From: Candidatus Treponema faecavium
GTDB lineage: Bacteria > Spirochaetota > Spirochaetia > Treponematales > Treponemataceae
Reading direction: 5' to 3'
NCBI GenBank assembly: GCA_019113455.1
Contig: DXHG01000138.1
Span: 1 to 24,583 of the forward strand
Length of the DNA stretch: 24,583 bases
The notes below the pieces were generated by a model. That model had not been told where the DNA came from, searched no databases, and saw only the letters and a program-made list of their open reading frames with translations. Of this stretch, positions 16,944 to 22,731 are shown piece by piece (position 1 is the stretch's first letter; each line of letters starts with the position of its first letter). Made by a program: the position numbers and the translations under genes.

Positions 16944-16971
16944 ATGTTACCGGACGCGCGGACATTGTCAA
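16944..16971 (-). promoter_or_regulatory. sigma70-type promoter of the rsmA operon
   Basis: On the minus strand TTGACA (16966-16971) and TAACAT (16944-16949) are separated by 16 bases. The start would be near 16937, about 36 bases before the rsmA ATG. The -35 is perfect and the -10 has four of six consensus bases. Confidence 0.6.
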
Positions 16972-17070
16972 GCCGCCGCTGGATTCGCATTTCCCGGGGC
17001 TGCTGTGCTGGGCGCTCGGGCTTTTTTCTTTTTACAACGCAGCTGCAGGACTGCTCTGCAAACCTGTTTC

Positions 17071-17260
17071 CCGGTGGCAAATAAAAAATTTGCCGTTTAT
17101 CCGGTAAGAATTTTGCCATCGGCCAGCGAGACACTTGCCGATGGCAAACTTTTACTTTGCCGACGGCAAATAAAAAATTTGCCGTCGGCAAGTGCGCCGC
17201 TGGCCATCGGCAAAATTTATGTCTGATAAACGGCAAATATAAATTTTACCATCGGCAAAT
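17071..17260 (-). repeat. nested palindromic repeat, copy B
   Basis: This is the inverted counterpart of copy A (5551-5740), about 92% identical by hand count without gaps. Its central unit TTTGCCGACGGCAAA lies at 17156-17170. Several differences from A fall inside small stems, for example TTTGCCATCGGCAA here against TTTGCCGATTGCAAA there, and leave the pairing partly intact. Decayed units (TTTGCAATCGGCC, TTGCCATCGGCA) extend to about 17320. It lies 100 bases before the rsmA -35 box, in the same orientation relative to its gene as copy A. Confidence 0.85.
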
Positions 17261-17320
17261 TTTTATTTTTTAAATGGGAAAAATTTCAGTTTGCAATCGG
17301 CCACCTTATTGCCATCGGCA

Positions 17321-17435
17321 GTCAGTGTGATATTCAGTATGTGTTGGCAGTGCCGTTGAGTCTTACGAAAATTACACGGCAGTATATACTACTGTATACT
17401 TTTATTTACACGGTACAGTAATTGCCTTGGAGCGC
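17321..17435. other. gene-free stretch with an AGTATA/TATACT inverted repeat
   Basis: There is no ORF worth calling. AGTATA (17381-17386) and TATACT (17395-17400) are inverted. GTATACT and GTACAGTAATT (17413-17423) also occur, in the same order, upstream of the YhcH-family gene. No adjacent gene start explains them here. Confidence 0.35.
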
Positions 17436-17475
17436 AAAAAAAAACGGTTTGCCATTACTGGCAAACCGTTTTTTT
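17436..17475. terminator. intrinsic terminator of the OmpA-domain gene
   Basis: AAAAAAACGGTTTGCC (17438-17453) and GGCAAACCGTTTTTTT (17460-17475) form a perfect 16-bp stem with a 6-base loop. The A-run becomes the U-tract on the minus strand, 24 bases after the OmpA-domain stop. It should work both ways. Confidence 0.92.
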
Positions 17476-17498
17476 ATCTAAAAGGCGCAAACGCGCCG

Positions 17499-18293
17499 TT
17501 ATGTCTTTGAGTCATCATCCCTCGTTTCTGAAACGGTATCAGATGCTCCAGAAGCGTCATGCGGCCGAGTTTTATAGCTTTCCCCGGTATACTGATACGG
17601 CCTGCTGCTTTCAACGCTGCGGATTCCGTATGCCGCTTCTTTTTTTGAAGACGACAGCGTTTTAATGATAATGACAACTGCAATGCCGATTACTATCACT
17701 GCAAGGATTATCAGCAGAATAAGCCATACGGGAAAACCTTCCTGCTCCGCAGTCCGCTGTACAGCGGACTGCCTGGCAACAGGCGGCAGCGGTTCGTCAG
17801 GCGTGTCAGGTGTTTGCGCCGTATACGGCGCAGGCGGTGCAGGAATTTCTTCTGCTTCTTCCTGAACGGCAATCGTTTGCTCAAGAATAATGGTTACGCG
17901 CCGATTCGGCCTGCGCTGCTGTTCTGTCGTGTTGTCTCCCCAGCGGTATGTTGAGCCTCTGCCGTCGGACAGAAACAGCGATATATCGATGCCGCGTATT
18001 TTCAGTTCTTCAACAACACGCGCTGCCCTGTCTTCAGAAAGTTTCCATTCATCAACGCCGTTATCTACATCGGCGGTATATCCGTCTATTAAAATCTGCG
18101 TGTTTTCAAGAGAACGCGCGCGCAGTTCTGCCGCTATATCATCAAGTTCCGCCGCGGCTTTTTCCGGTTCTGCAAAGGTGCTCTGATCCGGCATGAAAAT
18201 GAGATACCCAAGATCTTCCTGTACTGTCTGTGTCCAGCACGCTGCCGTAATAAAAAACGCAATCCAAAGAGAAAAAAGTTTATGATAACGCAT
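17499..18293 (-). CDS. OmpA-domain protein with a C-terminal membrane anchor
   Basis: The 264-residue protein has an N-terminal export signal (1-19, ending ITAAC, perhaps a loose lipobox with Cys19). An OmpA-like peptidoglycan-binding domain spans about 28-138. Its signature runs from ILIDGYTADVD (67-77) through KLSEDRAARVVEEL to QRRPNRRVTIIL (126-137), including the conserved NRR. A Pro-rich linker (about 150-172) leads to one strong membrane helix (188-211) and a charged, Ser-rich tail of about 50 residues. OmpA domains usually sit C-terminal to an outer-membrane part; here the domain is followed by a helix that looks like an inner-membrane anchor. It probably ties the cell wall to the inner membrane. 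The ribosome site is AGGTG just before the ATG. It is a single-gene unit with its own terminator. Confidence 0.85.
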   Translation of the reverse strand: MRYHKLFSLWIAFFITAACWTQTVQEDLGYLIFMPDQSTFAEPEKAAAELDDIAAELRARSLENTQILIDGYTADVDNGVDEWKLSEDRAARVVEELKIRGIDISLFLSDGRGSTYRWGDNTTEQQRRPNRRVTIILEQTIAVQEEAEEIPAPPAPYTAQTPDTPDEPLPPVARQSAVQRTAEQEGFPVWLILLIILAVIVIGIAVVIIIKTLSSSKKEAAYGIRSVESSRPYQYTGESYKTRPHDASGASDTVSETRDDDSKT

Positions 18294-18398
18294 AATTCAC
18301 CTGCTTCCTCGTTGTTTGTATCGGCATGTCTGGGATAAATATAGAGTATTTCTGCGTTAATTGGGAATAAAATGAGTATCTCACCAAAGAATCGTCTG

Positions 18399-18426
18399 AT
18401 AAAACAGACAGTGCTGCCTGTTTTAT
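18399..18426 (-). terminator. possible terminator after the ComEC-like gene
   Basis: ATAAAACAG (18399-18407) and CTGTTTTAT (18418-18426) pair over 9 bp, with CAG/CTG possibly extending the stem past one mismatch. It lies 4 bases beyond the stop of the gene. The T-run is short and within the stem, so strength is doubtful. Confidence 0.4.
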
Positions 18427-18430
18427 TCGG

Positions 18431-19732
18431 TTACTGCGGCAGCAAAACAACGGGAAACAGCGCGAACCACTCAACAATGCGCGCAATCAGCAGATACAGG
18501 CACCGCACGGGAATTCCGGCGTACGGGATAAGGGCCGGAACACAGGCTGATACTGCGATGCAGCACAGAGAAAGCCCCATAAACAGATCGGTCAGCGGAG
18601 AAACGATAATTGACGCGGCGACGCCTATCGGGGCCGCCGTACCGAAAACGGCAAGCGTTACCGGCGCGGTCGCCGTCTGCGCACTTGCGGATGAGCCCAG
18701 CTGCTCCGCCGCCGAATATGGGATACGCACGCGCAGCAGCAGATTCCGTACAGCTTGGCCGCATACGGCTATTCCTGCAAGCGACGCATATGATAAGATA
18801 CAGGACAGCTGCATCATGTCCTGCGGCGCAATAATTGTCTGCAGCAAAAAGGCGGCCGACAGCACATTGATAAACGGCGGTTCTCTGCCCGCCCAGCTGT
18901 ATACTGTCATAATAATCATACATAACAATGAACGAAACAACGACGGAGAATTACCGGCAAACCAGATAAATGCCGCCGCAGCCGCGATACCGGCGGCTGC
19001 GCTTATGCAGCGTCCTGCGTGTTTTGCCGCGGCGCGCGTGATTCCTGCAAACAGCGAAAGGTGCATTCCCGAAAGCGCAAGTACATGTGCAAGGCCTGCG
19101 GTGCGGAACGCGTCTTGAACGCTGTCATTAAGCGTATCTGTTGATGCGGAAAACAGCGCGAGCGCAAGCGCTCCCGCGTCTCCCCACGCGGCAAGTATCT
19201 GACGCAGCGCAAGTCGGCAGCGGTTTCTCAGCGTGGGCTGATACGAAAGCACGGTAACCGTGTCAGGCTGTACGTAAAATATCGGGCGCGCAGAATCGGC
19301 GTCCATAACCGAAACGCCCGCGCTCAGTTTAGTACCCGCCTCAATAAGAAAGTCCTGAACGCCGGCTTCTCCGGCTGCGCTGTACCGCGAATACAGCCCG
19401 TCAGGCAGATTCGCTTCGACAATCTGCGCCGGTATTTGCAGCTGTACCTGCCCGCCGCCGCTGAACACGCCTTGAGCGCTTGCCCCCGCTGCGTTCTGCG
19501 CTGCCGTCAGCGGCACTGCGGCGCAAAGCTCAGAGACAGAGAAATAGACGCGGTATGTGCTCCCTGACGCTGACTGTATTGGATTAGAGACTACGGTGCC
19601 GGTAACTTCCATTATTCGTTCCGGCGGCACCGGTGCATGGAATCTGGACGGATGCGGCAGCTCATAGATGCCGCCGTAAATCAAACAAGCGCAGCAGACT
19701 GCTGCAAACGTAATGCCATACCGTTCTACCAT
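18431..19732 (-). CDS. ComEC/Rec2-family DNA-uptake channel, short form
   Basis: The core signature GLAHVLALSGMHLSLFAG (213-230) is the family's GxSHxLAxSGxH motif, with His216 and His224. Before it lies a soluble region (about 40-165) like the OB-fold part; after it about six to eight hydrophobic segments form the competence membrane domain. In naturally transformable bacteria ComEC passes single-stranded DNA across the inner membrane. At 433 residues this form ends right after the membrane domain. It has no C-terminal metallo-beta-lactamase-like domain, and the usual N-terminal double-helix part is reduced to one segment. The start overlaps the upstream HEAT gene by 7 bases. Whether it works in uptake is unknown; no other com gene is in view. 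Confidence 0.88.
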   Translation of the reverse strand: MVERYGITFAAVCCACLIYGGIYELPHPSRFHAPVPPERIMEVTGTVVSNPIQSASGSTYRVYFSVSELCAAVPLTAAQNAAGASAQGVFSGGGQVQLQIPAQIVEANLPDGLYSRYSAAGEAGVQDFLIEAGTKLSAGVSVMDADSARPIFYVQPDTVTVLSYQPTLRNRCRLALRQILAAWGDAGALALALFSASTDTLNDSVQDAFRTAGLAHVLALSGMHLSLFAGITRAAAKHAGRCISAAAGIAAAAAFIWFAGNSPSLFRSLLCMIIMTVYSWAGREPPFINVLSAAFLLQTIIAPQDMMQLSCILSYASLAGIAVCGQAVRNLLLRVRIPYSAAEQLGSSASAQTATAPVTLAVFGTAAPIGVAASIIVSPLTDLFMGLSLCCIAVSACVPALIPYAGIPVRCLYLLIARIVEWFALFPVVLLPQ

Positions 19733-20937
19733 TTTAAACCCGCAAGAGCATTGCGGGCAGCCTGAATGACCGGTTCCGGATAATCGAGATACGTAACATA
19801 CAGCAGATAATCAAACGCAGCCTTATCACCCAGTTCCCCCAATGCGGTAATAACAGCGAGCACTACCGGCTCGCTGCAGAGACCTGTTTCTTCCGTCTCT
19901 TTATTGAGGGCATTAAGATAGGAGATAAGAACCGGCGATGCCTGATCTGCGGCAAGGCTGGCAGTCTGCTCTATCACCGATGAAAACTGCGTGTCCGAAA
20001 GCAGACCGCTTTCGTATTCTTTTTGACAGAGGTTAAACAGCTGCATAACCGCAGCCGCTGCTTTTGTCCAAGACAGTTCCGACAGCACGCCGAGCGCTTC
20101 AAGATGCAGCCGGATAAGTTCCTGATCAACCCATGAAATGTCCTCTGTATTATATATAGTCTTTTCCAGCGCATTTGTTGCGGTTTCAGCCTTAAAAGCA
20201 TCGGAAAGCTGCGGATTTTCACACACAAGATTAAAAATCTCAAGCTTTTCGGATGACGGATTTACGGTCAATATGCGAACGATATTCTGCATACCGTCGG
20301 GCAGCAGCACATTGAGCGCGTCTCGTGCTGCAGAAGACAGCTGCGCGTTCGGTCCCCGCAGCACATACGAGAACAATACCGAAAAAGAGCTCTGGCTTTT
20401 AGCCGTCTCAAGCAGACGGATCGCGGCAAGGTGCGCCTCTCCGACTGTCGCATTAGGTTTAAGGCTTTCAGTAAGGAACGCATTGACAATAGCGACGGAC
20501 CCTGCAGTCTGCGCCGGTTTCGTCTGTGTATAATAGCTGAGTTTTTCAAGAACTGCGGTGCGAAGCGTATCGTCAGAGAATATCCTGAACAGCGTGTTGA
20601 GACGCGGAACAGTCTGTTCCGCAGGAGGCGTACCGAGCGCCGCCACTGCTGCCTGCGCAAGCTGCAGAAAATCGCTGTCGGCGCCGAGCGTCGGGACATA
20701 GTCCAAAACATAGTCAATCGCCATGAGCGAAAGCGTATCGGCTGACTCAGGCGTCTGAGAAACCTGCTGTACGGCGGCTGTTTTATCATGGATATTTCCC
20801 GTGATAAAAAGCCGTATCGGATCCTGTGTCTGTATGGGGTCTTCTGCAGCGTTTTCCTGCGCCTGAACGCCCAACACAAAACAGAACACAAACATCAAAG
20901 AAATTGCCGGTATGGTACCAGTATATTTGCGCTTCAT
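19726..20937 (-). CDS. exported HEAT-repeat-like protein
   Basis: The 403-residue protein begins with a clear signal peptide ending VQA/QE (26/27) after AAGGA (20947-20951 region). The rest is nearly all helical, with paired amphipathic helices: AAIRLLETAKSQSSFSVLF, ALGVLSELSWTKAAAAVMQL and VLAVITALGELGDKAAFDYL. Segments such as 'ALGELGDKAA' fit HEAT repeats, more decayed than in the protein at 10734-12164. It is probably periplasmic. It is the first gene after the divergent promoter and overlaps the ComEC-like gene, so the two products are made together. No function is known to me. Confidence 0.82.
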   Translation of the reverse strand: MKRKYTGTIPAISLMFVFCFVLGVQAQENAAEDPIQTQDPIRLFITGNIHDKTAAVQQVSQTPESADTLSLMAIDYVLDYVPTLGADSDFLQLAQAAVAALGTPPAEQTVPRLNTLFRIFSDDTLRTAVLEKLSYYTQTKPAQTAGSVAIVNAFLTESLKPNATVGEAHLAAIRLLETAKSQSSFSVLFSYVLRGPNAQLSSAARDALNVLLPDGMQNIVRILTVNPSSEKLEIFNLVCENPQLSDAFKAETATNALEKTIYNTEDISWVDQELIRLHLEALGVLSELSWTKAAAAVMQLFNLCQKEYESGLLSDTQFSSVIEQTASLAADQASPVLISYLNALNKETEETGLCSEPVVLAVITALGELGDKAAFDYLLYVTYLDYPEPVIQAARNALAGLKW

Positions 20938-20961
20938 TTCCGATTCCTTCTATAAAAACAT

Positions 20962-20980
20962 CTGTGATATAATACCACAG
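20962..20980. promoter_or_regulatory. overlapping divergent extended -10 promoters in a palindrome
   Basis: On the plus strand TG-A-TATAAT occupies 20965-20973; on the minus strand TG-G-TATTAT occupies 20969-20977. The two share bases inside an imperfect palindrome running from CTGTG (20962) to CACAG (20980). No -35 box is evident on either side, as is common with extended -10 sites. One regulator or RNA polymerase itself would make the two directions mutually exclusive. Confidence 0.6.
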
Positions 20981-20985
20981 TTTAT

Positions 20986-21711
20986 ATGAAAAATCATCAG
21001 TATTTACTGCGTGTTATGTTTGCGTGCTTTTTATGCACGGCGGTCTGTCTGCTCTTTGTGATTCCGCCGCTGCGTTGCGTACCGGAAACCCCGACTGCTG
21101 CACCAGCAATACCGCAATTCAGCGTGCGCACTATAGTGTTTTACAGCACAGCTGCCGCTATATGCCTGTTTGCTGCATATTATGTTTCGGTCTGCGCAAA
21201 ATCATCCGCGCACATATGCTGCGCAGTGCTTTTCCGGCGCGTACCCCCTCATATGTGCGCGTACACGCTTGGCGCGGCTGCGGCGATGATTTTAAGCGCG
21301 GTATGCTGCAATACAGTTTTTTTTAAACCGCACGCAGCACCTGCGGCAATATCAGCCGCCCTGCCTGATATATTCCTGCTGCTGGCGGGCACAGCGTTTG
21401 CGGCTGCATATGAAGAAGTACTGTACCGACTGTGCCTGCCGCTGTTTGCGTATGCCGCAATCTCCGCCGCGGAATGCCGCATACAAAGACTGCCGCAGCT
21501 TTTTTGTGTGCTGCGGCTCTGCGGCGAAGCCGCGTGCATCGCCGTGTTTGCCTGTTCCCACCGTATAAACGGCATCCCCGCTGTTGTTAATGCTGCAGCC
21601 GCAGGCGTTATACTGCGGTTTATATGCATCAAGACACATTCCCTGTATCCGGGCATTGCCGCGCATACAGTATATAACTGTGTCATGTATGCGGCGTATC
21701 TGTTCATGTAG
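20986..21711 (+). CDS. CPBP-family intramembrane glutamic protease
   Basis: The 241-residue membrane protein has about seven hydrophobic segments and the family's active-site motifs: EExxxR as EEVLYR (Glu143, Glu144, Arg148), His192 in FACSH, and HxxxN as HTVYN (His227, Asn231). CPBP (Abi/CAAX) proteases cleave within membranes; roles range from bacteriocin immunity to CAAX-like processing, and nothing nearby shows the substrate. The start at 20986 lies only about 6 bases after the predicted transcription start and lacks a Shine-Dalgarno site, so translation may be nearly leaderless. It is rich in Cys and Ala. The gene converges on the DUF4340 gene. Confidence 0.85.
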   Translation: MKNHQYLLRVMFACFLCTAVCLLFVIPPLRCVPETPTAAPAIPQFSVRTIVFYSTAAAICLFAAYYVSVCAKSSAHICCAVLFRRVPPHMCAYTLGAAAAMILSAVCCNTVFFKPHAAPAAISAALPDIFLLLAGTAFAAAYEEVLYRLCLPLFAYAAISAAECRIQRLPQLFCVLRLCGEAACIAVFACSHRINGIPAVVNAAAAGVILRFICIKTHSLYPGIAAHTVYNCVMYAAYLFM

Positions 21712-21762
21712 CGCAGTCAGTGCCTGCACTGCAAGCCGGAATGCAGGCTTTGCGCAGGCGCG
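21712..21762. terminator. weak hairpin between converging genes
   Basis: GCCTGCA and TGCAGGC (about 21722-21748) can pair over 7 bp around a 13-base loop. No T-run follows on either strand, so termination here would be weak or factor-dependent. Confidence 0.3.
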
Positions 21763-22731
21763 TTAAAACAGGGATTCCCGCAGCCGGTTATACGTCCAGG
21801 CGCTGACTGTAAGCGCATAGTCCATCCCGCGCGCCGCTTCAAGCCGGCCGGGCGGCCACGCATCTGTTCCCTGTACGTGCGCCGTAATGCAGTATTGTTC
21901 CTGCTGCCGCAAATCGGTATGCACAGAAAGCGTAATCGCGCTGCCGTCTCCCGCATCAAGACGCACGGTAAAAAGCAGCTCACCTGCGTGAGACACCGGC
22001 ACTATATCGGCTCCCCGCAGCGAAAGCAGCAGGTGCGCTGCTTCTGCAAGTTCAGAACTGCCTCCCGCAATAGAACGCACGCCATTGCCGTCTTTGTCAG
22101 TTACGGTAATCCGCTGCACGTCGTTTTCGGAAAGGGAGCCGGTAATTGACTGCGGAACAAGGTGTATGTCTGCCCACCGACGCGCCTGGGCAGAAAGATA
22201 CGCGCTGAAATCGTCTTCCGTTTCATAGACAGTTTCACCGTCTTTTGTGCGCAGCCTGATTCTCTGCCCGGTATGGTTAAGGCTGCCGAAAAAAATCGCA
22301 GACAGCGCTGTCCCCTGCGAATCACTGAACACAACTGCCGCCGCCTGCACCTCGTCAAGATCATACGCGGCAGCATCGGCGCTAGTACGCGACAGGACGT
22401 ACAGCGTTCTGATTGATGTAAAATTTTTTATACAGTCTGAAATGCTCGCTGCAGGAAATCGCATAGCTTCGCTTTCACTGCCGGAACTGCCAAGCCAGAC
22501 ACCGCCGCCGTATGAATCAAGCCGGAGCCGCGCTCCGCCAGGCTCCGTTACCTCGATATGAGATACCGCACCGCTGTGCCCCGGGTTCAGAAGCGCGCTC
22601 TGCACCGCCGTCTGCGTCTGCCTGCGCGGTGTAATGCACAGCAGCGCATATATCACGGCAAGAACTGCACATACAGCTGCAAGCAGCAGCGCCGTACGTT
22701 TTTCACGCCTGTATCGCGGTGTCTGTTTCAT
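21763..22731 (-). CDS. DUF4340-domain protein of a Gld-type ABC system
   Basis: The 322-residue protein has a basic N-terminus, one membrane helix (13-33) and an extracytoplasmic beta-rich domain. Its pattern includes the VSHIEVTEPGGARLRL strand pair, VWLGSSG, YDLDEVQAAAVVFSD and ARRWADIHLVPQ; the last two are typical of DUF4340. These proteins usually lie right after a GldG-like gene and are thought to be part of an ABC-2 exporter or gliding-type complex of unknown cargo. That is the layout here: the start overlaps the GldG-like gene by 29 bases. It is the last gene of the unit. Confidence 0.85.
   Translation of the reverse strand: MKQTPRYRREKRTALLLAAVCAVLAVIYALLCITPRRQTQTAVQSALLNPGHSGAVSHIEVTEPGGARLRLDSYGGGVWLGSSGSESEAMRFPAASISDCIKNFTSIRTLYVLSRTSADAAAYDLDEVQAAAVVFSDSQGTALSAIFFGSLNHTGQRIRLRTKDGETVYETEDDFSAYLSAQARRWADIHLVPQSITGSLSENDVQRITVTDKDGNGVRSIAGGSSELAEAAHLLLSLRGADIVPVSHAGELLFTVRLDAGDGSAITLSVHTDLRQQEQYCITAHVQGTDAWPPGRLEAARGMDYALTVSAWTYNRLRESLF

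Noticed and set aside
16892..17236. ORF of 114 codons over repeat copy B (minus)
   Set aside because: Same cause as for copy A; it also covers the rsmA promoter and overlaps the rsmA start.
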